Positions 27,535 to 36,746 are shown, counted from the first letter of the stretch. The stretch is DNA of 64,000 nucleotides from Nitrospiraceae bacterium (GCA_019637075.1 JAHBWI010000004.1:62001-126000); one strand, 5' to 3'. Notes: generated from the letters alone by a model not told the origin. Made by a program: numbers and translations.

Positions 27535-28308
27535 ATGAAAGTCGCCACCTTCAACGTCAATTCCCTGCGAAAACGAATTCCGATCGTTCTGGAGTGGCTC
27601 CAACGCCATCAACCGGATGTGCTCTGCTTGCAGGAAACCAAGGTGCAGGACAGCGAGTTCCCATTAATGGCGCTCGCGCCGTCCGGCTATGAAATCACTT
27701 ATCGGGGTATGAAGTCCTATAACGGCGTAGCGGTGCTCACGCGCACCAAGCCCGACGCGGTGTTTTATGGGTTCGACGACGGTGGGGACACGGAGGAGGC
27801 CCGGTTGATGCGGGTGGTGGTCGGCGGAGTTCCGATCGTCAATACTTATATTCCGCAAGGATTCGAAATCGATTCGCCGAAGTATCAATATAAGCTCGGA
27901 TGGTACGACCGTCTACGTCGCTATTTCGATAGACATCTCTCTCCGAAGGAGCCGGCGATCTGGTGTGGAGACATGAATGTGGCCCCAAGACCCATTGATG
28001 TCCACAGTCCGGAGAAGCACCTTAAACATGTCTGCTATCACGAAGACGCGCGCAAGGCGTACGAACGAACCGTTGCGTGGGGCTTCGAGGATGTGTTCTG
28101 CAAACTGTATCCAGATCGCCAGCAATTTACGTTTTGGGACTACCGCGCTCCAAGTTCACTCGCTGCAAACAAAGGGTGGCGAATCGATCACATCTTAGCC
28201 AGCTTATCGATGGCGGCAAAATGTCAGAAGGTCGAGGTCGACATCGAACCTCGCCGCGCTGCCGAACCTTCCGATCATACGTTCCTGTGGGCCGACTTCA
28301 GTCTCTAG
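27535..28308 (+). CDS. xth: Exodeoxyribonuclease III
   Basis: A 257-residue AP endonuclease/3'-exonuclease of the EEP family, acting in base-excision repair. Visible active-site motifs: FNVNSLRKR (Asn), LQETKVQD (Glu), GDMNVAP (Asp-x-Asn), and the C-terminal PSDHTF with catalytic His; TFWDYRA and GWRIDHILAS are also conserved. Full length. The gene is transcribed alone and converges on a small zinc-ribbon gene. Confidence 0.95.
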   Translation: MKVATFNVNSLRKRIPIVLEWLQRHQPDVLCLQETKVQDSEFPLMALAPSGYEITYRGMKSYNGVAVLTRTKPDAVFYGFDDGGDTEEARLMRVVVGGVPIVNTYIPQGFEIDSPKYQYKLGWYDRLRRYFDRHLSPKEPAIWCGDMNVAPRPIDVHSPEKHLKHVCYHEDARKAYERTVAWGFEDVFCKLYPDRQQFTFWDYRAPSSLAANKGWRIDHILASLSMAAKCQKVEVDIEPRRAAEPSDHTFLWADFSL

Positions 28309-28380
28309 GCAGGACCTGCGCGGGGACGGCTTTGCAGCCCGCCGCCTCCCGCGCCGTTGTGTCCCGCTTCGCATGCGGGT

Positions 28381-28560
28381 CTACTGCAATGCTTCAACCG
28401 GTTCCATCAGTAGTTGCTCGGCGGCCCGAGTCCGACGATTTTGCTCGATCAAGGGATCCACGAGAGATCCGCAATTAATACAACGCCAGACGAAGGTTTC
28501 GGGCGAAAAGTCCGGCCGCCATTCATCAACCATCAGTCCTTGGCAACGTCTGCATGTCAT
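28381..28560 (-). CDS. Small zinc-ribbon protein
   Basis: A 59-residue protein with CRRC and CINC pairs about 22 residues apart, a typical zinc ribbon. AAAGGAGG 8 nt before the ATG is a strong ribosome binding site and fixes the start. The C-terminal tail is acidic and helical. Function unknown; regulatory or chaperone roles are common for such proteins. Confidence 0.75.
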   Translation of the reverse strand: MTCRRCQGLMVDEWRPDFSPETFVWRCINCGSLVDPLIEQNRRTRAAEQLLMEPVEALQ

Positions 28561-28886
28561 GGCTCCCACCTCCTTTGAGTTGTGCCCTTGTTCGTTCTAG
28601 GGCCTTGCCCATGCGAAGGAGAAAATAACAGCGAGAGATTAAATCGCTGTTAGTGCGACGTTAGAAGGTTCTAACCGAAATTATTCTGTAGATTGAGGCG
28701 GTTAGGTGATCTCACTTTGACAAATCATGGAGCGCCTCCGGAGGTTGTGTCCAAGCTGGCGGCGAGAACTTTAACCAGCGGTGCGCATCGCACACCCTCG
28801 AGCTTAAGTCCTGGTGCGAAATGCTTGCTCCCTTGACAGAAGCGGGGTGATGCTTTATCCGTGGCGAAAGGCCAGACGAACCCACT
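28561..28886. other. Gene-free stretch, 326 bp
   Basis: No supported gene. It contains the imperfectly AT-rich segment around 28630-28720 and the palindrome TTAGAAGGTTCTAA at 28661-28674, listed separately. Confidence 0.5.
28661..28674. promoter_or_regulatory. Palindrome TTAGAAGGTTCTAA
   Basis: Two perfect 6-bp arms around a GG, in an otherwise gene-free region 213 bp before the PilZ gene. It could be an operator, but no regulator or target can be named. Confidence 0.3.
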
Positions 28887-29387
28887 ATGCCCACACCCCT
28901 CACGTGCCCACAATGCGGGAAAGACAAAGTCTTTCGATCCCGCTGCCACACATGGCTCGAATGGCTTCAAGCGCTCGCGTGCATATCGCCTTTTCATTGC
29001 CAGTCCTGCAGTTTTCGCTTTCCCGCATCCCGCCTCGGGCGCGTCTATCCAACCCAGACCGTGGATCGCCGCGAACATCTGCGAATTCCGGTGCGACTGT
29101 TCCTTTCGTTCTCCGGAGGGAAAATTCAAGGGAAGGGCACTGTGCTGGATATTTCCATGGGCGGGTGCATGATCGAGAGCGATGCGCCAGTGCACGTCGA
29201 CGACATCTTCTACTTGCAGATTGCGCTGGATGGCGCGCAAGACCCCTTGGAAGTCGCTGCGATGGTACGATCGATCAGCTCCCGCGGCATCGCCTTCAAA
29301 TTCTTGCGGGCGGCGCAGGAGAACAAGCGGCTGCTGGCATTCGTGCAAACCAAGACCTCAGCCGGCGGATCGAGAACCGGATCGTGA
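28887..29387 (+). CDS. Zinc-ribbon/PilZ fusion protein
   Basis: A 166-residue protein. Residues 1-45 form a zinc-ribbon-like region (CPQCGKDKVF and a later CQSC), and residues 60-150 a PilZ domain with DRREHLRIPVRLFL and DISMGGCMIES, matching the RxxxR and D/NxSxxG c-di-GMP-binding motifs. The fusion suggests a c-di-GMP effector that also binds metal or another protein. No clear ribosome binding site. Confidence 0.8.
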   Translation: MPTPLTCPQCGKDKVFRSRCHTWLEWLQALACISPFHCQSCSFRFPASRLGRVYPTQTVDRREHLRIPVRLFLSFSGGKIQGKGTVLDISMGGCMIESDAPVHVDDIFYLQIALDGAQDPLEVAAMVRSISSRGIAFKFLRAAQENKRLLAFVQTKTSAGGSRTGS

Positions 29388-29420
29388 AGGGCAAGCACTC
29401 TGCTACGTGGGCGATGCGTA

Positions 29421-29726
29421 CTAGATTGGTGTTTCCCAAGCAGATGCCTGGGGATAATCCGAGATTAGGCGTTCATGCTCGGAGTGATCGAAGGGTTCGA
29501 TATGAAGATCTGCGGGCCGCAAAGGCTCAGGGCATGTCGGCGACGTGAGGTAAGCCACATAAGCCTCCGCCTTGTCCCTGGTTGAAAAGCGACACAGCCC
29601 GTGTTCGGGCATGTTGGACGTGGGATGCCAGAAGGCCAGGCCGATCGATGTGCCTTGGAACACGCCGAGTTCGCCATGGCGAATTTGATAGCCTCCGGAA
29701 TTTCTAGTCGAACGTTCAATAGCCAT
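29421..29726 (-). CDS. Hypothetical protein
   Basis: A 101-residue soluble frame with no family I recognise. The sequence is well mixed (GVFQGTSIGLAFWHPTS, YVAYLTSPTCPEPL) and not low-complexity, but there is no good ribosome binding site. Included with moderate doubt. Confidence 0.45.
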   Translation of the reverse strand: MAIERSTRNSGGYQIRHGELGVFQGTSIGLAFWHPTSNMPEHGLCRFSTRDKAEAYVAYLTSPTCPEPLRPADLHIEPFDHSEHERLISDYPQASAWETPI

Positions 29727-29892
29727 GGGGCGGACGACGGTGCAGTAGGGGTAGAGACGGGCAGATTATATCAGCGGCACGCGAGGTTCGGTAGCGGTGC
29801 GCGCTATCACTGGAATCGGGCGTTGACTTCGCGGGTGGCGGTCTTAGATCTTCACTACGCGTCGATGATTACGGGGCGCGAAGGAGGCATGC

Positions 29893-30492
29893 ATGGGCAC
29901 GTCAGGCAAGCGGATGGCGGGGGCGTGGATCTTCGCGGGGGTGCTCGTCCTTTCGGGATGCGGCTACAACGATCTCCAAGGGTTGGACGAAGACGCCAAA
30001 GCGGCTTGGAGTGAGGTGATCAACCAATACCAGCGCCGGGCCGACCTTATTCCGAATCTCGTCAACACGGTGAAGGGCTATGCGGCGCATGAGAGAGGAA
30101 CGCTGGAAAGCGTGGTCCAGGCACGTGCGGACGCGACTAAGGTCCAACTGACGCCGGAGTTGCTCAAAGACGAAGCCGCGTTCAAGAAGTTTCAGGAAGC
30201 CCAGCAGGGGCTGTCCAGCGCCCTGGGCCGGTTACTTGCGCTGGCGGAAAACTATCCCAACCTGAAAGCCGATCAGAACTTTCGTGATCTCCAGAGCCAG
30301 CTCGAGGGGACAGAGAATCGCATCACCGTGGCGCGCAAACGCTACATCGATAAGGTCGCCGAGTTCAATAAGATGGTCCGCTACTTCCCCACCAACATCA
30401 CCGCCAAGTTCCTGCTGCATCTCGAAGAAAAGCCGAACTTCACCGTGGCGGACGAGAAGGCGGTGGCCAAGCCGCCTGAGGTCAAGTTCTAG
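29893..30492 (+). CDS. lemA: LemA-family lipoprotein
   Basis: A 199-residue LemA protein: a lipoprotein-type signal with SGCG (Cys23), then the helical core with the diagnostic VINQYQRRADLIPNLVNTVKGYAAHE and EGTENRITVARKRYIDKV. LemA proteins are membrane-associated; molecular role is unclear. GGAGG precedes the ATG. It begins a run with two TPM-domain genes, a pairing seen in many bacteria. Confidence 0.92.
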   Translation: MGTSGKRMAGAWIFAGVLVLSGCGYNDLQGLDEDAKAAWSEVINQYQRRADLIPNLVNTVKGYAAHERGTLESVVQARADATKVQLTPELLKDEAAFKKFQEAQQGLSSALGRLLALAENYPNLKADQNFRDLQSQLEGTENRITVARKRYIDKVAEFNKMVRYFPTNITAKFLLHLEEKPNFTVADEKAVAKPPEVKF

Positions 30493-30520
30493 CGTCGACT
30501 CCGATTGAAGGGAGCGGGAC

Positions 30521-31435
30521 ATGTGGCGGGTTAAGGGGCCGCGCTCCAGGCGCCTGGTTGAGGCCGTCCTGTTGGTACTGCTGTGCGTCCTGCCCGCACA
30601 GGCGCTCGACGTTCCGCCCTTCAGTGGCTGGATCGTCGATCAGGCCAAGCTGTTATCCGCCGAATCCACCGCCCAGCTCACCGAACATCTCCGGGCGCAT
30701 GAACAAAAGACCGGGAACCAAGTGGCGGTTCTCACCGTGCCCTCACTCCAGGGAGAATCGGTTGAAGACGTGGCACAGCACGTCTTCGTCGCCTGGGGAC
30801 TCGGTAAGAAGGGTACCGATAACGGCGTCCTCCTATTGATTGCTCCAAAGGAGCGAAAAGTCCGTATTCACGTCGGATATGGACTGGAAGGCGCGTTGAC
30901 CGACGTCGCCGCTTCTCGCATCATTCGTTTCGAGATCGTGCCGCGTTTTCGCACCGGCGACTTTGCCGGTGGCGTGACGGCTGGGGTCGAGGCTATCCTC
31001 AAAACGATCGCCGGTGAGTATCGAGCACCAGAACAGGCGGAACGAGCCTCGGGGGCGTCGGGGCCTATACCCCAGATCCTCTTGGCCGTGTTCGTGGGCA
31101 CCATCGCCGGGCTCGTGCTGTCTCGAGTGAATCGCTTGGCCGGATCGGCGGTCGGCAGCGGTATCTCACTCATGGCCGCGCCTTGGCTCGTTCCGGCTGG
31201 AATTGCGGCCGTGGCGACGTTCTTGTTGATGTCGCTGGTGAACGCGGCCATGAGCTCCTTAGAGTCTCAATCCAGGCGACGTAGACGTCAATCCGACGAT
31301 AGCCTCTGGTACAGTACGCAAGACGGTGGGTGGGGATCTTCTGGCGGGTTCGGTGGTTTTTCGTCAGACTCCGGCGGCTTTTCCGGCGGCGGGGGTGGCG
31401 ACAGCGGGGGAGGAGGCGCCAGTGGCGACTGGTAA
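30521..31435 (+). CDS. TPM-domain membrane protein (YgcG-type)
   Basis: A 304-residue protein: signal peptide, a TPM domain (FSGWIVDQAKLLS...GNQVAVLTVPS...GVLLLIAPKERKVRIHVGYGLEG), two hydrophobic segments around residues 180-250, and a Gly/Ser-rich tail ending GGGGASGDW, as in YgcG-type proteins. TPM domains were proposed to be phosphatases or to aid photosystem repair; in bacteria the function is unknown. Located 28 bp after lemA. Confidence 0.9.
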   Translation: MWRVKGPRSRRLVEAVLLVLLCVLPAQALDVPPFSGWIVDQAKLLSAESTAQLTEHLRAHEQKTGNQVAVLTVPSLQGESVEDVAQHVFVAWGLGKKGTDNGVLLLIAPKERKVRIHVGYGLEGALTDVAASRIIRFEIVPRFRTGDFAGGVTAGVEAILKTIAGEYRAPEQAERASGASGPIPQILLAVFVGTIAGLVLSRVNRLAGSAVGSGISLMAAPWLVPAGIAAVATFLLMSLVNAAMSSLESQSRRRRRQSDDSLWYSTQDGGWGSSGGFGGFSSDSGGFSGGGGGDSGGGGASGDW

Positions 31436-31439
31436 GCCG

Positions 31440-32081
31440 ATGTTCCTGACCGAGGAGGGGCGAAACCGCGTCGAATTGGTCGTCCGTGAAACTGAGTTGC
31501 GGACGAGGGCGGAAATCGTGCCCATGGTCGTGGCTCGCTCAGGTCTCTATCGCGAGGCGCCCTACCGCGCCGGGGTTGTGTCGGCTACCGCGGCCTTGGC
31601 GCTGTTGCTCACTACAGAATCGCTCTGGTTGCCTTGGGGATGGCACGCCGGAAACGGGGTGTTGCTCTTGCTGTTGACGATAGTGGCCTATGGGGTGGGG
31701 GCGTGGTTCGGTACTACCGAAACAGGCATTCGGTGGTTTGTGTCGCGGGAGCGCATGCGTCACAAAGTACTCATGCGAGCGGAACGGGCGTTTGCGCAAC
31801 ATGGCGTGGGACAAACCCGAGAACGTACCGGTGTGCTCCTGTTGGTGTCGTTGCTGGAGCGGCAAGTCTCGCTCTGGCCGGACCGGGCCCTGCGCGAACT
31901 GGTTCCCGCGCTGGAGTGGGAGCCGGTTGTGGCGACCATCGTGCCCCATCTCTCCGCCGGAAATCTCGCCGAGGGGTTGTGTGCCGGTATCGAGCACTGT
32001 GGCCGGTTCTTGGCCGACCGCCTTCCGCCACGCCCTGGCGACAATCCCGACGAACTACCCAATCGAGTCATTCAGGAATGA
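31440..32081 (+). CDS. Second TPM-domain membrane protein
   Basis: A 213-residue protein with an N-terminal TPM-type segment (LTEEGRNRVELVVRETELRTRAEIVPMVV), two adjacent hydrophobic helices at about residues 45-85, and a C-terminal soluble part (ALREL...AGNLAEGLCAGIEHCG) resembling the second half of TPM. It is the shorter partner often found next to YgcG-type proteins. The ATG at 31440 lies 4 bp after the previous stop. Confidence 0.85.
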   Translation: MFLTEEGRNRVELVVRETELRTRAEIVPMVVARSGLYREAPYRAGVVSATAALALLLTTESLWLPWGWHAGNGVLLLLLTIVAYGVGAWFGTTETGIRWFVSRERMRHKVLMRAERAFAQHGVGQTRERTGVLLLVSLLERQVSLWPDRALRELVPALEWEPVVATIVPHLSAGNLAEGLCAGIEHCGRFLADRLPPRPGDNPDELPNRVIQE

Positions 32082-32109
32082 ATGCAACACTAGAGCAGGG
32101 AGTCTCTCT

Positions 32110-33699
32110 GTGATTCGAGGGTATGCGGGAAACCCGAGCGTGCTGCCCGGCGGGCAGCTCTCCCTCCACGTTTCCACCACTGCTCCTGAGTTTCGGGTCC
32201 GGTTGTTTCGGCAAGACACTTCACTGGTCTTCGTACAAGAATCCGATTGGTTGGAGGGACGGCATGTGTTGGAGCCGTCTACGGCCCTTGATCGGACAGG
32301 TGACTGGAATTGGCCTGCCTATACCATACCGGTACCGTCCGACTGGCCCTCAGGTGTCTATCTCGCGCAGTTAGTCGAGGGGCGCGAAGGTAAGCCGATC
32401 AGGCCGCCCGAAGGCATGCCGAGATTCGATGGCCGCGACGGGCGCATTCTGTTCGTGGTCAAAAGCGCTGCGCCCGGCACCAAAGCCAGCATTCTGTACA
32501 ATCTTCCGCTCTTTACCTATCAGGCCTACAACTATACCGGTCGTCTAAATTTCTATATGAAAGGTGATCCGCCGGATGCGGACCGCGTCCACCGCGTCTC
32601 GTTGCGCCGCCCCGGTGCCGGCACGGGTGGCGACATCGGCGGAGAATACGACGATCACTGCGGCAGCGCCTGCGACTGGTACGATGACAGCTCACCGCGC
32701 AATACTTTCGCCCATTGGGACGCGCCGTTTCTTACCTGGTTGGCGAGCCATGGGTATCGGGTTGATGTCTGCACCGACCTCGACCTTCATGAAGGCAGCG
32801 CGACATTGCCCGCCTATCGGCTCTTGCTCTGTGTCGGCCATCACGAATATTGGTCGACCGAGATGCGCGATCACGCGGAGGCGTTCGTCAAAGCCCGCGG
32901 CAACATTGCATGGTTCAGCGGGAACACTTGCTGGTGGCGGGTCCGGGTCCGCTTGGACGGCGCACAACTGGAGTGCCGGAAAATCGACAACGGCGATCTC
33001 TGGTGGTCCGGCGCCAGACGTCCTGAGAATCATCTTACGGGCGTGAGTTTCCAAAACGGCGGCGGTTGGTGGGGTGGTGAAGCGCGTGAACCGCTGGGAT
33101 TCACCGTGCAGCATCCGGAATCTTGGGTCTTCGAGGGAACGGGACTCAAAGCCGGCGACACATTCGGCCGCGAGGCTGCGTTGGTGGGATTCGAGTGCGA
33201 CGGCGCGTCGGTTTCGAATATGCCTCAGCCCGGGCAGGCGATGGAACCGGATCATCGAGACGGTACGCCATCGTCCTTCCGCATCCTGGGTTGGGCCAGG
33301 CTGAGGCAGTTCGGCAACGGGGTCACCGGCTGGTGGAACGAAGGGCCGGCCCCGACGGGAAAGGAAGTGCGCCTCGCTACGATGGGTCTGTTCACCGATG
33401 GCGGCACCGTGTTCAACGCCGCGACGACCGACTGGGTACGCGTGCTCGTGCAGGCCCGTGAGGCCCATACGGAACGAATTACGCACAATGTACTGCAACG
33501 GCTGTCCGGCCAAGTCGGGCAGGCGGCAGTCGAGCCGCAGAGGGATGGCTTGGCAGGGAGGCTGGTGCAGGCGGTGACGACGGTCGGCTGCTTCTTCGCG
33601 GCTCTGCGAACATCCACCACGCGTCGGCCGGTCCTGTTCGGTGGCCTCCGGTTCGCATGGAGACTCGGTCGATTAGCCCGGCTAATCCGATTCCCGTGA
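32110..33699 (+). CDS. N,N-dimethylformamidase beta-subunit-like protein
   Basis: A 529-residue protein. The central part carries the pattern of the dimethylformamidase large-subunit domain: YNYTGRLNFYMKG, the glutamine-amidotransferase-like fold around HHEYWSTEMRDHAEAFVKARG and WFSGNTCWWRV. The first 120 residues form an Ig-like beta domain. No alpha subunit is adjacent, so formamide hydrolysis is not implied. Start is a GTG at 32110 behind GGGAG, in the frame free of TPM overlap. Confidence 0.75.
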   Translation: MIRGYAGNPSVLPGGQLSLHVSTTAPEFRVRLFRQDTSLVFVQESDWLEGRHVLEPSTALDRTGDWNWPAYTIPVPSDWPSGVYLAQLVEGREGKPIRPPEGMPRFDGRDGRILFVVKSAAPGTKASILYNLPLFTYQAYNYTGRLNFYMKGDPPDADRVHRVSLRRPGAGTGGDIGGEYDDHCGSACDWYDDSSPRNTFAHWDAPFLTWLASHGYRVDVCTDLDLHEGSATLPAYRLLLCVGHHEYWSTEMRDHAEAFVKARGNIAWFSGNTCWWRVRVRLDGAQLECRKIDNGDLWWSGARRPENHLTGVSFQNGGGWWGGEAREPLGFTVQHPESWVFEGTGLKAGDTFGREAALVGFECDGASVSNMPQPGQAMEPDHRDGTPSSFRILGWARLRQFGNGVTGWWNEGPAPTGKEVRLATMGLFTDGGTVFNAATTDWVRVLVQAREAHTERITHNVLQRLSGQVGQAAVEPQRDGLAGRLVQAVTTVGCFFAALRTSTTRRPVLFGGLRFAWRLGRLARLIRFP

Positions 33700-33704
33700 A
33701 ACAA

Positions 33705-33733
33705 TAGACTGCCTCTCACGGTTTCGCTACAAT
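33705..33733 (+). promoter_or_regulatory. Promoter of murJ (leaderless type)
   Basis: TAGACT at 33705, 17-bp spacer, TACAAT at 33728, then 7 nt to the ATG. No Shine-Dalgarno is present. Confidence 0.5.
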
Positions 33734-33740
33734 CCGACCG

Positions 33741-35366
33741 ATGTCCGATCCCGCCCCCGCTGTTGCTCCATCACCATCGAAGGATGACAACCACTCCGTC
33801 GTCAAGGCGGCGGGACTCATCGGGCTTGCCACGTTTTCGAGCCGCATCCTCGGGTTTGTGCGCGATATGGTGCTGGCGAGGCTCTTCGGGGCTACGGCGG
33901 CAGCCGATGCGTTCTTCGTCGCCTATCGTATTCCGAACCTGCTGCGCGAACTCTTTGCCGAAGGGTCCATGTCGGCGGCCTTCATCCCGGTCTTCACCGA
34001 ATACCATACGTTGCGCAGCAAGCAGGACGCCTGGGAGTTGGCCAGCGCCGCCTTCACGACGTTGCTGACCATTGTCACCGCCATCACGCTCGCCGGAATT
34101 TTGGCGGCGCCTTGGATCGCTTGGCTCATCGGCTGGGGGTTCCACGACGACCCCGCCAAGCTGGAGCTGACGACCGTGCTTACCCGCGTGATGTTTCCCT
34201 ACCTGCTGTTCATCAGCCTGGCGGCGCTCGCGATGGGCGTGTTGAATTCCATGCGCGCCTTCGCGGCCCCCGCGTTCTCGCCGGTTTTTTTCAACATCGT
34301 GATAATCGGCTGCGCGTTCCTGCTGGCACCGCAGATGGAGCAGCCCATTCTCGGCGTCGCCATCGGCGTCGTCGTCGGCGGGGCGGCCCAGTTTGCCATG
34401 CAGTTACCGGGGTTGCATGCACGCGGCATGTTGTTCGGTCTGTTGTTCCAGCCGCAACACCCCGGCGTCAAACGGATCGGGCTTCTAATGGTGCCGTCGT
34501 TGCTCGGTCTTTCGGTCACGCAGATCAATATTTTGGTCAGTACGTTCCTTGGCTCGCTCTTCCCCGGGGGGCCGACCTACCTGTTTTACGGTATGCGCCT
34601 CATTCAATTTCCACTGGGCATCTTTGGCGTAGCGCTGGCGACGGCGATCCTGCCCACCCTTACAGCTCAGGCGGCGCGCGGCGCGTTGGACGATTTGCGG
34701 ACGACGCTGGGATTTGGGCTGCGGATGATCCTGTTCATCATCCTGCCGGCGATGCTGGGCTTGATCCTGCTGAGAGTGCCGATCGTGCATCTGTTCTTCG
34801 AACACGGGTCCTTTACCGCGGCCGATACGGCCGCCACCGCCACCGCCGTGCTCTGTTATGCGGTGGGGCTCTGGGCCTTTGCCGGCGTGCGCATCATCGT
34901 CTCCGCCTATTACTCGTTGCAGGACACGAAGACTCCCGCCATCACCGCGGCGCTGGCCGTTGGGGCCAACATCATCTTCTCGGTCATTTTGATGAGACCG
35001 CTCGGCGCGCCGGGTTTAGCCTTGGCCACGGCCTTGGCCTCGATGTTGAATGGCAGTATCCTCGTGGCAGTCTTGAACCGTCGGTTGGGGCGTGTGGATT
35101 GGGGCTCGGTTGCGCGATCGGCCGGGCGAGTGCTTATTGCCTGCCTGCCGTTGGTGCTGATCTGTCTTGCGGTGGCGCAAGCGCCGATTTGGAAGGAACC
35201 GGGCGCTTGGATCATGAAGACGGTCTGGTTGGCCGGAGGCATCGGCTGCAGCGTCGTCGGCTACGTGGTCGCGCATCTGTGGCTTGGGTCCGAGGAACTG
35301 GATGTGGCGTTGGGGTTGGTGAAGCGAAAGCTTGGGCGGGTCGCGAAGAAATTCGGGGGAGTCTGA
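33741..35366 (+). CDS. murJ: Lipid II flippase MurJ
   Basis: A 541-residue MOP-superfamily membrane protein with about 14 hydrophobic helices. The MurJ blocks are present: GLATFSSRILGFVRDMVLARLFG, DAFFVAYRIPNLLRELFAEGSMSAAFIPVF and a later GSLFPGGPTYLFYGMRLIQFPLG. It flips lipid II across the inner membrane for peptidoglycan synthesis. Its stop is 1 nt before the ogt start, so the two are an operon. Confidence 0.94.
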   Translation: MSDPAPAVAPSPSKDDNHSVVKAAGLIGLATFSSRILGFVRDMVLARLFGATAAADAFFVAYRIPNLLRELFAEGSMSAAFIPVFTEYHTLRSKQDAWELASAAFTTLLTIVTAITLAGILAAPWIAWLIGWGFHDDPAKLELTTVLTRVMFPYLLFISLAALAMGVLNSMRAFAAPAFSPVFFNIVIIGCAFLLAPQMEQPILGVAIGVVVGGAAQFAMQLPGLHARGMLFGLLFQPQHPGVKRIGLLMVPSLLGLSVTQINILVSTFLGSLFPGGPTYLFYGMRLIQFPLGIFGVALATAILPTLTAQAARGALDDLRTTLGFGLRMILFIILPAMLGLILLRVPIVHLFFEHGSFTAADTAATATAVLCYAVGLWAFAGVRIIVSAYYSLQDTKTPAITAALAVGANIIFSVILMRPLGAPGLALATALASMLNGSILVAVLNRRLGRVDWGSVARSAGRVLIACLPLVLICLAVAQAPIWKEPGAWIMKTVWLAGGIGCSVVGYVVAHLWLGSEELDVALGLVKRKLGRVAKKFGGV

Positions 35367-35367
35367 C

Positions 35368-35955
35368 GTGGCGCAACAGACGACAGTGGAAACAGAATGT
35401 GGGCTCGTGCGCATCACGGCGTCCGATAAGGGTGTCATCGCCATCGATTTTGTGACAAACCAGGCTGGCAAGGCGCAGCCTCGCACCACGAAGGCTGAAG
35501 GCCAGACGGAAGATCGGGCAGCAGCGTTGATGGACGAAGCTGAACAGCAAGTACGTGAATATTTCGCCGGCCAGCGCCGGACCTTTACGATGGCTGTCGA
35601 CCTGTCAGCCGGCACGGCGTTTCAGCGGAAGGTGTGGCGGGCCATCACCAAGATCCCCTATGGCCGTGTCCGGTCCTACCAGTGGGTCGCGGAGCGCGTC
35701 GGAGGCAGGCAATATGCACGGGCGGTGGGGATGGCACTTGGCGCTAACCCCGTGCCCATTGTGGTTCCCTGTCATCGCGTGGTCGCGCACGACGGATCGC
35801 TCGGCGGGTTCTCCTGCGGCCTGCCGATCAAGCGCCGCCTCCTGAAACTGGAAGGCACGCTGGAGCAACTGGAAAGGGTAGGGGCTGTGCGTGAGGCGTC
35901 CTTCGTGACCTGCGAGATGCGAGAGACGCTTCAAATCCCGCGTGGTTTGAGATGA
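35368..35955 (+). CDS. ogt: Methylated-DNA-protein-cysteine methyltransferase
   Basis: A 195-residue O6-alkylguanine-DNA methyltransferase. The acceptor Cys135 is in VPCHRVVA, preceded by [23 protein letters not shown] and [16 protein letters not shown] 25-residue tail follows the usual end, which is longer than most. The start is GTG at 35368 behind GGGGAG. The ATGA overlap to dtd implies coupled translation. Confidence 0.93.
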   Translation: MAQQTTVETECGLVRITASDKGVIAIDFVTNQAGKAQPRTTKAEGQTEDRAAALMDEAEQQVREYFAGQRRTFTMAVDLSAGTAFQRKVWRAITKIPYGRVRSYQWVAERVGGRQYARAVGMALGANPVPIVVPCHRVVAHDGSLGGFSCGLPIKRRLLKLEGTLEQLERVGAVREASFVTCEMRETLQIPRGLR

Positions 35956-36416
35956 AAGCTGTTCTTCAGCGAGTGACCCATGCCTCCGTGGAGGTGGATG
36001 GGCAAGTGATCGGACGAATCGGCGCCGGATTGTTGGTGTTGCTCGGCGTGGCCAAGGGAGACGGCGAGGCGGATCTCCGCTATATCGTCGAGAAGATCGG
36101 GGCCTTGCGGATTTTCGGCGACGAGCAGGGCAAGATGAACCGGGCGGTCGGCGAGGCGGGAGGGGCGGTGCTGCTGGTTTCACAGTTCACGTTGCTGGGG
36201 GATACGAGAAAGGGCCGCAGGCCGGGGTTCGACCAGGCGGCGCCCCCGGACGAGGCGCAGGCCCTGTACGAGGAGGCAGCGGTCCGGCTGCGTGCGCAGG
36301 GCCTCACGGTTGAAACGGGGCAGTTCGGCGCGCATATGAAGGTGGAACTGCTCAATGATGGGCCGGTCACGTTTCTGGTAGATAGTCGTTTGGGGAACCC
36401 GTCGGCAGGCTGCTGA
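35952..36416 (+). CDS. dtd: D-aminoacyl-tRNA deacylase
   Basis: A 154-residue DTD, which hydrolyses D-aminoacyl-tRNA to prevent D-amino acid incorporation. The catalytic/chirality motifs [12 protein letters not shown] and [10 protein letters not shown] are intact. The last residues (RLGNPSAGC) and the TGA come from a dispersed repeat that begins at about 36404, so the natural C terminus seems to have been replaced; the family normally ends soon after GPVT. Confidence 0.93.
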   Translation: MKAVLQRVTHASVEVDGQVIGRIGAGLLVLLGVAKGDGEADLRYIVEKIGALRIFGDEQGKMNRAVGEAGGAVLLVSQFTLLGDTRKGRRPGFDQAAPPDEAQALYEEAAVRLRAQGLTVETGQFGAHMKVELLNDGPVTFLVDSRLGNPSAGC

Positions 36417-36535
36417 AACAGGCCACCAGCGTCGTTCTCGCCTCGGCAGCATTCTTCACGTAGCCCAAGGCTACGCCTCCGGTGAGGCCGTCGGCTGCGG
36501 CCTCGCTGAAGCCCTGTGTGAGCCCCTGCTGGACG
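36404..36535 (+). repeat. Dispersed repeat (Nitrospira-type GCAGGCTGCTGAA element)
   Basis: The block starting GGCAGGCTGCTGAAACAGG and running through CGTCGTTCTCGC to CCCCTGCTGG resembles, from memory, a dispersed intergenic repeat common in Nitrospira genomes. Its two ends are an imperfect inverted pair. It supplies the last codons and stop of dtd. Recollection only; not verified. Confidence 0.5.
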
Positions 36536-36746
36536 ATGAGTCCCCGCGATAGTAACTGGCCGCATACGCGTACCTAGTGAAAGTCGGTGAGGTCACTCCT
36601 GTCTTGAGCGACTCTAAAGAGACGCCAGATGTTGGCCGATAGAGAGAATAGGTGGAGCAGACTCGGCCCCCGAGTCACGGTCTGTTATACTGGCAGTGTG
36701 TTGCAGCCTGCTGGATCGTAGGGCACGGAATGCCCAGGAGGTAGAG
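36417..36746. other. Gene-free stretch, 330 bp
   Basis: Holds most of the dispersed repeat (to about 36535) and the candidate promoter at 36686-36691. No supported gene. Confidence 0.5.
36686..36691 (+). promoter_or_regulatory. Candidate extended -10 box upstream of the 36747 gene
   Basis: TGTTATACT gives an extended TGn plus TATACT, 55 nt before the ATG; a good GGAGG ribosome binding site follows. Confidence 0.4.

Noticed and set aside
36417-36746. Remnant of a transposase gene
   Set aside because: No transposase-like frame is visible; the region is explained by the dispersed repeat and a promoter.
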